Source: Zeimonas sp035303885
GTDB taxonomy: Bacteria; Pseudomonadota; Gammaproteobacteria; Burkholderiales; Burkholderiaceae_E
Direction: 5' to 3'
Length of the DNA stretch: 21,892 nucleotides
Assembly (NCBI GenBank): GCA_035303885.1
Contig: DATGRE010000139.1
Span: forward strand, 1 to 21,892
Positions 1-7,211 of this stretch are shown one piece after another; position 1 is the first letter of the stretch, and the number at the start of each line of letters is the position of its first letter. The notes under the pieces were generated by a model. It was not told the DNA's origin, did no database searches, and saw only the letters and a program-made list of their open reading frames with translations. The position numbers and the translations under genes are program-made.

Positions 1-1
1 C

Positions 2-1078
2 GAACGCGTCGACCGGCTGCAGGCCGCTGGCATCGGCGGGCCGTCGATGCGCAGCCACGGATTCGACGCCTGGTGGACGATCGACGCGCTTTCGGTGAAC
101 GGATACCTCGAGGTGCTGCGCGAGTACCCGCGGCTGCGCCGCATGCGCAATGCGTTGCGCGAACGGATGCTGCAGTGGCGCCCGAACGTCTTCGTCGGCG
201 TGGATGCCCCGGACTTCAATCTCGATCTCGAGCGCGCGCTGCGCGAACGCGGCCTGCGCGTCGTGCACTTCATCGGTCCGTCGATCTGGGCCTGGCGGCG
301 CGAGCGCATCCGCAAGATCGCCGCGAGCGTCGATCGCATCCTGCTGCTGTTTCCCTTCGAGGAGGCGCTGTACCGCGAAGCCGGCGTCGACGCCACCTAC
401 GTGGGGCATCCGCTGGCCGATGCGATTCCGCTCGACGTCGACGCCGGTGAGGCGCGCCGCCGTCTCGGCCTGCCCGAAGCGGCGCCAGTCGTCGCGCTGC
501 TGCCCGGCAGCCGCGGCTCGGAGATCGAGCACCTCGCGCCCCCGTTCTTCGCGACGGCGGCCTGGCTGCACCGGCGCCGGCCCGATCTTCGCTTCGTCGT
601 GCCGGCCGCCTCCGATGCCGCCTTCGACCGCATCCGGACGATCGCCGCGCAAGCGCAGCTGCCCGACACGCTGCCGTTGACGATCGTGCGCGGCCGCGCG
701 CACGATGCGCTGGCTGCCGCCGAAGCGGTGCTCGTCGCCAGCGGCACCGCCACACTCGAGACGGCACTGTTCCGAAAGCCGATGGTCATCGCCTACCGGA
801 TGAGCGCGATCAGCTACCGCATCATGCGACCGATGGCCCTGCTTCCGTACGTCGGCCTGCCGAACATCCTCGCCGGCCGCTTCGTCGTGCCCGAGTTCCT
901 GCAGAACGAGGTGCGGCCGGCGGCGATGGGCGAGGCGTTGCTGCGCCAGCTCGACGACGCGCCGTACCGTGCCTCGATCGTCGAGACCTTCGCGTCGATG
1001 CACCGGACGCTGCGCCGCGGATGCGCTTCGCGGGCCGCCCAGGCGGTGCTGGAAGTCGCCGACGAGGCGGGCCGATGA
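2..1078 (+). CDS. lpxB: Lipid-A-disaccharide synthase LpxB, 5' end outside window
   Basis: LpxB joins UDP-2,3-diacylglucosamine and lipid X to form the tetra-acyl disaccharide of lipid A at the inner face of the cytoplasmic membrane. The reading frame is open from base 2, so the gene begins upstream and about 25-40 N-terminal residues are missing compared with the usual length near 380. Visible family hallmarks are the GIGGPSM segment at the left edge, VDAPDFNLDLE, the SIWAWRRERI stretch, the LLPGSRGSEIEHL motif of the nucleotide-sugar-binding half, and SGTATLE followed by YVGLPNILAG. The TGA stop overlaps the next start as ATGA (1075-1078), so it is probably translationally coupled to rnhB. 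In related bacteria lpxA usually lies just upstream. Identification is secure; only the start is unknown. Confidence 0.97.
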   Translation, partial: ERVDRLQAAGIGGPSMRSHGFDAWWTIDALSVNGYLEVLREYPRLRRMRNALRERMLQWRPNVFVGVDAPDFNLDLERALRERGLRVVHFIGPSIWAWRRERIRKIAASVDRILLLFPFEEALYREAGVDATYVGHPLADAIPLDVDAGEARRRLGLPEAAPVVALLPGSRGSEIEHLAPPFFATAAWLHRRRPDLRFVVPAASDAAFDRIRTIAAQAQLPDTLPLTIVRGRAHDALAAAEAVLVASGTATLETALFRKPMVIAYRMSAISYRIMRPMALLPYVGLPNILAGRFVVPEFLQNEVRPAAMGEALLRQLDDAPYRASIVETFASMHRTLRRGCASRAAQAVLEVADEAGR

Positions 1079-1806
1079 GCGTGCGATCGCACAGGCGCGT
1101 GCAGGCGGAGCTGCCGCTCGGCGCGCTGCGCGTCGACGGCCCGGTCTGCGGTGTCGACGAGGCGGGACGCGGCCCGCTCGCGGGTCCGGTCTACGCGGCC
1201 GCGGTCGTGCTCGACGCGGCGCGGCCGATCCGCGGCCTGCGCGACTCCAAGCAGCTCGACGCGCAACGCCGCGAGACGCTGGCGCTGCGCATCCGCGAGC
1301 GGGCGCGTGCCTGGGCGATCGCCAGCGCGAGCGTCGAGGAGATCGACGCGCTGAACATCCTGCAGGCGTCGCTGCTCGCGATGCAGCGCGCCGTCGCCGC
1401 GCTCGGCGTCGCTCCGGTGCTCGCGCGCGTGGACGGCGACCGCCCGCCGCGCCTCGGTTGCGCGGTGCAGACGATCGTCGGCGGCGACGCGAGCGATCGC
1501 GCGATCTCCGCGGCATCGATCCTCGCCAAGGTGGCGCGCGACGAGGCGATGCGCGAGCTGCACGAGCGCTTTCCCCAGTACGGCTTCGATCGCCACAAGG
1601 GCTACGCCACCGCCGAGCACCTCGAGCAGCTCCGGCGTCACGGTCCGTGCCGTGTGCACCGGCGCAGCTTCGCACCGGTGCGCGAGTTGCTCGGCGGCGC
1701 CGGCGTCTCGTTGCCCGGCGCACCGCTGCCGAGGCTCTTCGACGTCGGCAGCGATCACACCATCGGCGGCCCCGACCCGCACGGCGAGGACTGGCAGCTG
1801 CCGTGA
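1075..1806 (+). CDS. rnhB: Ribonuclease HII
   Basis: RNase HII nicks RNA in RNA-DNA hybrids and removes single ribonucleotides misincorporated in DNA. The 243-residue product carries the complete type 2 RNase H core: VCGVDEAGRG with Asp28 and Glu29, RVDGD with Asp120, and GGDASDRAIS with Asp138, which match the four carboxylates of the E. coli enzyme with a constant offset of 12. The SAASILAKVARD and FDRHKGYAT motifs are also present. The start is the ATG at 1075, which overlaps the lpxB stop; a further in-frame ATG at 1021 lies inside lpxB and would add a non-homologous arginine/glycine-rich leader. About 20 residues precede the core, and the C-terminal 25-30 residues after the HRRSFAPVR motif are variable. 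The stop overlaps the GTG start of the next gene. Confidence 0.96.
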   Translation: MSVRSHRRVQAELPLGALRVDGPVCGVDEAGRGPLAGPVYAAAVVLDAARPIRGLRDSKQLDAQRRETLALRIRERARAWAIASASVEEIDALNILQASLLAMQRAVAALGVAPVLARVDGDRPPRLGCAVQTIVGGDASDRAISAASILAKVARDEAMRELHERFPQYGFDRHKGYATAEHLEQLRRHGPCRVHRRSFAPVRELLGGAGVSLPGAPLPRLFDVGSDHTIGGPDPHGEDWQLP

Positions 1807-2801
1807 CGCAGACCGCGCCGCGCGTCGTCACCTCGGCCGCCAACGAGCGCTTCCGCCGGCTGCTCGCGCTCGCCGGCTCCGCCCGCGAGCGCGCACGCGC
1901 CGGCGTCGTCGTCCTCGAGGGCGCGCATCTGCTGCAGGCCTGGGACGAGCGCTACGGCCGAGAGGCCGGACCGGTCGAGATCTTCGTCGCACGCCGGGGC
2001 GCCGGCGATCCCGAGATCGCGCCGTGGCTGTCCCGCTACCCCGCGAGTGCCGTCGTGCTCGACGACCGGCTCTACGACCGCGCGAGCGGCGTCGAGCACG
2101 GATCGGGACCGCTGGCGATCGTTCCGCGCCCTCGGTCGACGCTGCCCGCGCGCATCGACTGCGACGCCGTGTATCTCGACCGCGTGCAGGATCCGGGCAA
2201 CGTCGGCAGCGTGCTGCGCAGCTGCGCCGCGGTCGGCGTGCGCCACGTCTTCTGCGCGCCGGGCACCGCGTCGTGCTGGTCGCCCAAGGTGCTGCGCGCG
2301 GCGATGGGCGCGCATTTCCACCTCGAGCTGCACGAAGGGATCGACGCCGACGAGCTGCTCTCGCGCTGTCGTATCGCCCTGCGGGCGACCGATGCGGTCG
2401 CAGCCGACTCGCTCTACGACGCCGACCTGCGCGCGCCGTCGCTCTGGCTGCTCGGCAACGAGGGACAGGGCCTCGAGGCGAAGCTGCGCCGGGCCGCGCA
2501 CCGCGTCTCGATTCCGCAGACCGACGCCGTCGAGTCGCTGAACGTCGGGGTCGCCGCCGCCCTGTGCCTGTACGAGCAATGGCGCCAGCGCCGCTTCGCC
2601 GGGCGCGGCGTCCGGCGCCTCGGTCGCGACGCCGGGCCGGCGACGGGCCTCGACCCCGCACCCGATCCCGGCCGCAACGCCGACCCCGCTACGGAAGATC
2701 GAGCTCGTGCAGGATCGTCGTCGCGATCTCCTCGATCGACTTCGTCGTCGAGGAAAGGCAGCGGATCCCCTCGCGGCGCATCAGCGCCTCGCCCTCTCTG
2801 A
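1803..2801 (+). CDS. TrmH/SpoU-family RNA 2'-O-ribose methyltransferase with long C-terminal tail
   Basis: A SAM-dependent RNA 2'-O-methyltransferase of the SPOUT superfamily. The first 60 residues resemble the SpoU substrate-binding domain (a VTSAANERFRRLLAL start). The knotted catalytic domain shows the three SpoU motifs: DPGNVGSVLRS at residues 130-140, LLGNEGQGL around 218-223, and SLNVGVAAALCLYEQW from 245. The GTG start at 1803 overlaps the rnhB TGA, giving a lpxB-rnhB-methylase chain. Family members normally end shortly after the third motif, near residue 262. Here the frame stays open for about 70 more residues rich in Arg, Ser, Pro and Asp, and its last 113 bases lie antisense to the conserved 3' end of ppsR. 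Whether the target is 23S rRNA or a tRNA cannot be told from sequence. Confidence 0.9.
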   Translation: MTQTAPRVVTSAANERFRRLLALAGSARERARAGVVVLEGAHLLQAWDERYGREAGPVEIFVARRGAGDPEIAPWLSRYPASAVVLDDRLYDRASGVEHGSGPLAIVPRPRSTLPARIDCDAVYLDRVQDPGNVGSVLRSCAAVGVRHVFCAPGTASCWSPKVLRAAMGAHFHLELHEGIDADELLSRCRIALRATDAVAADSLYDADLRAPSLWLLGNEGQGLEAKLRRAAHRVSIPQTDAVESLNVGVAAALCLYEQWRQRRFAGRGVRRLGRDAGPATGLDPAPDPGRNADPATEDRARAGSSSRSPRSTSSSRKGSGSPRGASAPRPL

Positions 2802-3672
2802 CCTCGTAGCGGCAGTTCTCGAGCGATGCGTAGCGGCTTCCCGGACGGCGCTCGTTGCGGATCTCGGCGAGCCGCTCCGGAGCGATCGACAGCCCGAACA
2901 GCTTCGGCTTGTAGCGGTACAGCACTTCGGGCAGGCGCTTGCGCTCGAAATCCTCGGGCACCAGCGGATAGTTGGCCGCGCGGATCCCGTGCTGCATGGC
3001 CAGGTACAGGCTCGTCGGCGTCTTGCCGCTGCGCGAGACGCCGATGAGGATCACGTCGGCATGGTCGAGCTCGGCGTGCGTCTGCCCGTCGTCGTGCGCG
3101 AGCGCGTAGTTGATCGCCGCGATGCGGCGCTGGTACGCCTCGGTGTCGGTCGCCGTGTGCGAGCGGCCCACCGTGTGCGTCGAGCGCACCCCGAACTCGC
3201 TCTCCAGCGGTTCGACGAAGGTGGCGAACAGGTCCAGGTAGCGGCAGTTCGCCATCCGCACGATGTCGTTGATCGCCGGGTCGATCAGCGTGCTGAAGAC
3301 GACCGGCCGATTGCCGTCGATCAGCGCCTGCCGGTCGATGCGCTCCACCGCCTGGTGCGCCTTCTCGGGCGAATCGATGAAGGGCAGCCGCACCTGGCGC
3401 AGCCGCATCGGCTCGAACTGCGTGAGCAGCGAATGCCCGAAGGTCTCGGCGGTGATACCCGTGCCGTCGGAGACGAAGAAGATCGTGCGCTCGAAGCGCG
3501 GGGCGCCTTCCGGCGGCTGCGGGGAGGGCGGGGCCGCCGCCTGCGGCGGGGTTGCCGGGGCCTCGGCCGGACGCGCGGAGTCCGCGGGCGGCTGCTGCGA
3601 AGCCGCCGGTCCGGGCGAGGGCTCGGCTCGCCGCAGCGAGGACGGATCGGCGTCGTCGGGGGCGGCGCTCAT
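2689..3672 (-). CDS. ppsR: PEP synthase regulatory protein (bifunctional kinase/pyrophosphorylase)
   Basis: PpsR inactivates phosphoenolpyruvate synthase by ADP-dependent phosphorylation of a Thr next to the catalytic His and reactivates it by phosphate-dependent pyrophosphorolysis. The core begins at residue 62 with RTIFFVSDGTGITAETFG and contains the P-loop-like GVSRSGKT at 211-218, PTSLYLA, and the conserved C-terminal SSTTKSIEEIATTI. At 327 residues it is about 50 longer than E. coli PpsR (277), and all of the excess is a Pro/Ala-rich N-terminal segment. No internal Met occurs before residue 89, inside the core, so the ATG at 3672 is the only reasonable ATG start. A GGAG lies 10 bases upstream. 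It is divergent from its target ppsA, the standard arrangement. Confidence 0.96.
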   Translation of the reverse strand: MSAAPDDADPSSLRRAEPSPGPAASQQPPADSARPAEAPATPPQAAAPPSPQPPEGAPRFERTIFFVSDGTGITAETFGHSLLTQFEPMRLRQVRLPFIDSPEKAHQAVERIDRQALIDGNRPVVFSTLIDPAINDIVRMANCRYLDLFATFVEPLESEFGVRSTHTVGRSHTATDTEAYQRRIAAINYALAHDDGQTHAELDHADVILIGVSRSGKTPTSLYLAMQHGIRAANYPLVPEDFERKRLPEVLYRYKPKLFGLSIAPERLAEIRNERRPGSRYASLENCRYEVREGEALMRREGIRCLSSTTKSIEEIATTILHELDLP

Positions 3673-3681
3673 CGTGCCAGG

Positions 3682-3695
3682 GCTCCCGCGGGAGC
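3682..3695. promoter_or_regulatory. 14-bp perfect palindrome in the ppsR/ppsA divergent spacer
   Basis: GCTCCCGCGGGAGC is self-complementary over 14 bases and lies just upstream of the ppsR start, overlapping its GGAG ribosome-binding site. The left and right flanks also offer a GGCGCTC (3664-3670) and GAGCGCC (3692-3698) pair. It could be an operator half-site pair or an RNA hairpin that hides the ppsR ribosome-binding site. The function is not established. Confidence 0.35.
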
Positions 3696-3724
3696 GCCGT
3701 TCCGAAGGGCTTCGCCGCGCGCAG

Positions 3725-3730
3725 TAGAAT
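3725..3730 (+). promoter_or_regulatory. Candidate ppsA -10 element
   Basis: TAGAAT matches the sigma-70 -10 consensus at five of six positions and stands out in very GC-rich DNA. No good -35 is visible at the correct distance, so an activator or a longer leader (about 83-90 bases to the ppsA ATG) would be implied. Confidence 0.4.
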
Positions 3731-3820
3731 CGCCCGGAATCCCGATCGGCCGCCGAGGTGCCGGTCCGCGCGCACCGGATCGCGCGCCAGACGAATTTCC
3801 AACCATGTCAGGACCTTTCC

Positions 3821-6205
3821 ATGAAACCGAACGACGAACGATACGTCGTCGCCTTCGAAGCGCTGCGCATGGCCGATGTCGAATCGGTCGGCGGCAAGAA
3901 CGCTTCGCTCGGCGAGATGATCGGCGAACTCGCCGCCTCGGGCGTGCGCGTCCCCGGGGGCTTCGCGACCACCGCCTTCGCGTACCGTGATTTCCTGGAG
4001 AAAAACGGGCTCACCGAGCGCATCGCCGCCCGCCTGCGCGGGCTGAACACCGAGGACGTCAAGGCGCTCGCGGAATGCGGCGCCGAGATTCGCGGATGGA
4101 TCGCCGAAGCGCCGCTGCCGGCGCCGCTCGAGCAGGCCATCCGCGAGCATTATCGCCGGATGACCGACGAGGCGGGCGGAGAGCCCGTGGCGGTCGCCGT
4201 CCGGTCCTCGGCCACCGCCGAGGACCTTCCCGACGCCTCCTTCGCCGGCCAGCAGGAGAGCTACCTGAACGTGGTCGGCATCGACGCGGTGCTCGACCGC
4301 ATCCGTCACGTCTTCGCCTCGCTGTACAACGACCGCGCGATCTCCTACCGGGTGCACAAGGGCTTCGAGCACGGCGACGTCGCGCTCTCGGCCGGCGTGC
4401 AGCGCATGGTGCGCAGCGATCTCGCCAGCTCGGGCGTGATGTTCACGATCGACACCGAATCGGGCTTTCCCGACGTCGTCTTCATCACGAGCTCCTACGG
4501 ACTCGGCGAGACGGTGGTGCAGGGTGCCGTGAACCCCGACGAGTTCTACGTGCACAAGCCGATGCTCGAGGCCGGCAAGTTCCCGATCATCCGGCGCGAG
4601 CTCGGTTCGAAGCTGATCCGCATGGTGTTCGCCGACGACGCGGGTGCCGACGCGGGTCGCCGCGTGCGCACCCTCGATACGCCGGTGGAGGCGCGCAACC
4701 GCTTCTCGCTGTCCGACGACGACGTGATCGAGCTCGCGCGCTACGCGATGATCATCGAGCGGCACTACGGCCGTCCGATGGACATCGAGTGGGGCAAGGA
4801 CGGCGTGGACGGAAAGCTGTACATCCTGCAGGCCCGTCCCGAAACCGTGAAGTCGCGCGCCGGCGAGGCGCGCCAGCAGCGCTACAAGCTCAAGGCGAGC
4901 TCCGAGGTGCTCGCTTCGGGCCGGGCGATCGGGCAGCGGGTGGGTGCCGGGCCGGTACGCATCGTCGCCGACGCGAGCGCGATGGACCGCGTGCAGCCCG
5001 GCGACGTGCTCGTCACCGACATGACCGACCCGAACTGGGAGCCGGTGATGAAGCGCGCCGCGGCGATCGTCACGAACCGCGGCGGGCGCACCTGCCACGC
5101 GGCGATCATCGCGCGCGAGCTCGGCATTCCGGCCGTCGTCGGCTGCGGCGACGCCACCGAGCGGCTGAAGGACGGCGCACTGGTCACCGTTTCCTGCGCC
5201 GAGGGCGACACCGGCTACATCTACGACGGGCTGCTCGAGACGGAGATCACCGAGATCGACACCGGCAGCATGCCGCCGCTGCCCGTGAAGCTGATGATCA
5301 ACGTGGGCAACCCGCAGCTCGCCTTCGACTTCGCGATGCTGCCGAGCGACGGCGTCGGGCTCGCACGGCTCGAGTTCATCATCAACAACAACATCGGCAT
5401 CCACCCCAAGGCGATCCTCGACTACCCGAACGTCGACGCCGACCTGAAGAAGGCGGTGGAGAGCGTCGCGCGCGGGCATGCGACGCCGCGCGCGTTCTAC
5501 GTCGAGCGCCTGGCCGAGGGCGTCGCGACGATCGCGGCGGCGTTCTGGCCGCGAACCGTGATCGTCCGGCTGTCCGACTTCAAGTCGAACGAGTACCGCA
5601 AGCTGATCGGCGGTTCGCGCTACGAGCCCGACGAGGAGAACCCGATGCTCGGCTTCCGGGGCGCGTCGCGCTACGTCGTCGAGAGCTTCCGCGACTGCTT
5701 CGAGCTCGAATGCGAGGCGATGCGCCGGGTGCGCGAGCAGATGGGCTTCACCAACGTCGAGCTGATGGTGCCCTTCGTGCGCACGACGAAGGAAGCGGCC
5801 GCGGTCGTCGAGCTGCTGGCGCGCTACGGGCTGCGTCGCGGCGAGCAGGGACTGCGGCTGATCATGATGTGCGAGCTGCCGTCGAACGCGCTGCTCGCCG
5901 AGCAGTTCCTCGAGCATTTCGACGGCTTCTCGATCGGCTCGAACGACCTGACCCAGCTCACGCTCGGCCTGGACCGCGACTCGGGGCTGGTCGCCGAGGG
6001 CTTCGACGAACGCGATCCCGCCGTGCGCGTGCTGCTCGAGCGCGCGATCCGCGCCTGCCGCGAAGCGGGCAAGTACGTCGGCATCTGCGGCCAGGGTCCG
6101 TCCGACCATCCCGATTTCGCCCGCTGGCTGATGGAGCAGGGCATCGAGTCGATCTCGCTGAATCCGGATACGTTGATCGACACCTGGCAGCGGTTGGCCG
6201 GTTGA
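3821..6205 (+). CDS. ppsA: Phosphoenolpyruvate synthase
   Basis: Converts pyruvate, ATP and water to PEP, AMP and phosphate, the first step of gluconeogenesis from pyruvate or lactate. The 794-residue length matches E. coli PpsA (792). The N-terminal ATP-grasp domain shows GGKNASLGEM, AVRSSATAEDLPDASFAGQQ and DIEWGKDG. The swivelling phosphohistidine domain has GGRTCHAAIIARELGIPAVVG with catalytic His426, and the Thr before it (Thr424) is the PpsR target type. The PEP-binding TIM barrel contains FKSNEYRKLIGG, NPMLGFRGASRY and ICGQGPSDHP with Cys756. The start at 3821 is preceded by AGGA with suitable spacing; an upstream in-frame ATG at 3758 adds non-homologous residues. It faces smpB and probably ends in the purine-rich spacer that follows. 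Confidence 0.98.
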   Translation: MKPNDERYVVAFEALRMADVESVGGKNASLGEMIGELAASGVRVPGGFATTAFAYRDFLEKNGLTERIAARLRGLNTEDVKALAECGAEIRGWIAEAPLPAPLEQAIREHYRRMTDEAGGEPVAVAVRSSATAEDLPDASFAGQQESYLNVVGIDAVLDRIRHVFASLYNDRAISYRVHKGFEHGDVALSAGVQRMVRSDLASSGVMFTIDTESGFPDVVFITSSYGLGETVVQGAVNPDEFYVHKPMLEAGKFPIIRRELGSKLIRMVFADDAGADAGRRVRTLDTPVEARNRFSLSDDDVIELARYAMIIERHYGRPMDIEWGKDGVDGKLYILQARPETVKSRAGEARQQRYKLKASSEVLASGRAIGQRVGAGPVRIVADASAMDRVQPGDVLVTDMTDPNWEPVMKRAAAIVTNRGGRTCHAAIIARELGIPAVVGCGDATERLKDGALVTVSCAEGDTGYIYDGLLETEITEIDTGSMPPLPVKLMINVGNPQLAFDFAMLPSDGVGLARLEFIINNNIGIHPKAILDYPNVDADLKKAVESVARGHATPRAFYVERLAEGVATIAAAFWPRTVIVRLSDFKSNEYRKLIGGSRYEPDEENPMLGFRGASRYVVESFRDCFELECEAMRRVREQMGFTNVELMVPFVRTTKEAAAVVELLARYGLRRGEQGLRLIMMCELPSNALLAEQFLEHFDGFSIGSNDLTQLTLGLDRDSGLVAEGFDERDPAVRVLLERAIRACREAGKYVGICGQGPSDHPDFARWLMEQGIESISLNPDTLIDTWQRLAG

Positions 6206-6302
6206 AAGAGAAGGGAGAAGGGGGAAGGGAGAAGGGGAACAGCCTCGACCGCGGGGGGGCGCGCGCTTTTTTCCCCTTCACGCTTCACCCTTCACCCTTC
6301 AC
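6204..6302. repeat. Purine tract, 7-bp tandem repeat and inverted repeat between convergent ppsA and smpB
   Basis: From 6204 to 6239 the + strand is 36 consecutive purines, including two near-identical units (6213-6226 and 6227-6239, beginning GGGAGAAGGGG). The other half carries 3.7 copies of TTCACCC (6277-6302), reaching the smpB stop codon. GAAGGGGAA at 6231-6239 is exactly complementary to TTCCCCTTC at 6271-6279, giving a 9-bp stem whose loop contains a run of seven G. The right arm is preceded by a run of six T. It may serve as a bidirectional terminator for ppsA and smpB. Similar purine/pyrimidine spacers may recur in the genome, which cannot be tested here. Confidence 0.6.
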
Positions 6303-6748
6303 TTTCTCTGCTGCTTGAGGATCCGCTGGCGCTCGCGCTGCCATTCGCGCTCGCGTTCGGTGGCGCGCTTGTCGTACTGGCGCTTGCCCTTGGCGAGGCC
6401 GATCGTCGCCTTCACGCGGCCGCGCGTGTAGTGCAGGTCGAGCGGGACGAGCGTGTAGCCGGCGCGCTCGACCTTGCCGATCAGCTTGGCGATCTCGTCG
6501 GCGTGCATCAGCAGCTTGCGCGAGCGCTGGGGATCGGGCTTCACGTGCGTCGACGCCTCGGGTAGCGGAGTGATGTGCGCGCCGATCAGGTAGAGCTCGG
6601 CGTCGCGCACGATCACGTAGGCCTCCTTCAGCTGCACGCGGCCGGCGCGGATCGCCTTGACTTCCCATCCCTCGAGCGCGATTCCGGCCTCGAAGCGCTC
6701 CTCGATGAAATAGTCGTGCGTGGCCTTTTTGTTCTGCACGATGCTCAT
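6299..6748 (-). CDS. smpB: SsrA-binding protein SmpB
   Basis: SmpB binds tmRNA and delivers it with EF-Tu to stalled ribosomes for trans-translation. The 149-residue protein has the full family pattern: NKKATHDYFIEERFEAGIAL, GWEVKAIRAGRVQL, the AYVIVRDAELYLIGAHI strand region, RKLLMH, the RGRVKATIGLAKGKRQYDKR motif, and a basic helical C-terminal tail that in the family enters the decoding centre. The start at 6748 has AGGA eight bases upstream on the minus strand. That Shine-Dalgarno lies within the 17-bp space shared with ratA and overlaps the ratA -10 region. A divergent smpB/ratA arrangement is common in proteobacteria. Confidence 0.98.
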   Translation of the reverse strand: MSIVQNKKATHDYFIEERFEAGIALEGWEVKAIRAGRVQLKEAYVIVRDAELYLIGAHITPLPEASTHVKPDPQRSRKLLMHADEIAKLIGKVERAGYTLVPLDLHYTRGRVKATIGLAKGKRQYDKRATEREREWQRERQRILKQQRK

Positions 6749-6757
6749 GTCTAGAAT
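6729..6757 (+). promoter_or_regulatory. ratA promoter, possibly bidirectional with smpB
   Basis: TTGTTC (6729-6734), a 17-base spacer and TAGAAT (6752-6757) form a good sigma-70 promoter. The -35 lies inside smpB's first codons. The -10 ends eight bases before the ratA GTG, so transcription would start at or within a few bases of the start codon. On the minus strand TAGGAT (6756-6761) could be a -10 for a leaderless smpB mRNA or, more likely, provides smpB's AGGA ribosome-binding site for transcripts from farther upstream. Confidence 0.6.
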
Positions 6758-6765
6758 CCTAACCC

Positions 6766-7206
6766 GTGCACGCCGTCCGCAAGTCCGTCCTGCTCCCGTA
6801 CAGTGACCGGCAGATGTACGACCTCGTCGAGCGCGTCGAGGACTACCCGAAGTTCCTGCCGTGGTGCGGCGGCACCGAAGTCCACCGCGAGAGCGAGGAG
6901 CGCGTCGTCGCCACGGTGCTGATCGACTTCCGCGGGCTCAAGCAGCGCTTCACCACCACCAATCTGCAGCGTCCCCCGGAGGCGATCTCGATGCGCCTGC
7001 GCGACGGGCCGTTCACGAAGCTCGAGGGGGAATGGCGCTTCCGGGCGCTGCGCGAGAACGCGTGCAAGGTCGAGTTCTCGCTCGAGTACTCGTTCGCCGG
7101 CGGCCTGCTGGGGCGGGCGCTCGCGCCGGTGTTCGACCACATCGCGCGCTCGTTCATCGACGCCTTCGTGCGCCGCGCCGAGCAGCTGTACGGCGCGACG
7201 GTCTGA
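6766..7206 (+). CDS. ratA: RatA / COQ10-type START-domain protein
   Basis: A SRPBCC-fold protein of the RatA/COQ10 family. E. coli RatA was described as an inhibitor of 70S ribosome assembly, and eukaryotic COQ10 relatives bind ubiquinone, so the cellular role is not settled. The 146 residues show the family start HAVRKSVLLPYSDRQMYDLV, the DYPKFLPWCGG motif, LIDFRGLKQRFTT, the acidic/aromatic LEGEWRF strand, and the C-terminal helix IARSFIDAFVRRAEQLYG. Homologues begin at the same point relative to the SVLLPYS strand, which supports the GTG at 6766 even though no Shine-Dalgarno precedes it. rnfH follows after five bases. The ratA-rnfH pair divergent from smpB is typical. Confidence 0.93.
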   Translation: MHAVRKSVLLPYSDRQMYDLVERVEDYPKFLPWCGGTEVHRESEERVVATVLIDFRGLKQRFTTTNLQRPPEAISMRLRDGPFTKLEGEWRFRALRENACKVEFSLEYSFAGGLLGRALAPVFDHIARSFIDAFVRRAEQLYGATV

Positions 7207-7211
7207 GCGTC

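Noticed and set aside
2414..6109. A 1231-codon open frame on the minus strand across ppsA and ppsR
   Set aside because: It is antisense to ppsA, whose protein is conserved end to end. Its translation is His/Asp/Arg/Ala-biased with no domain, as expected from high-GC codon structure. Other long antisense frames, such as 8179-9912 and 9698-11320 on the minus strand, were rejected for the same reason.
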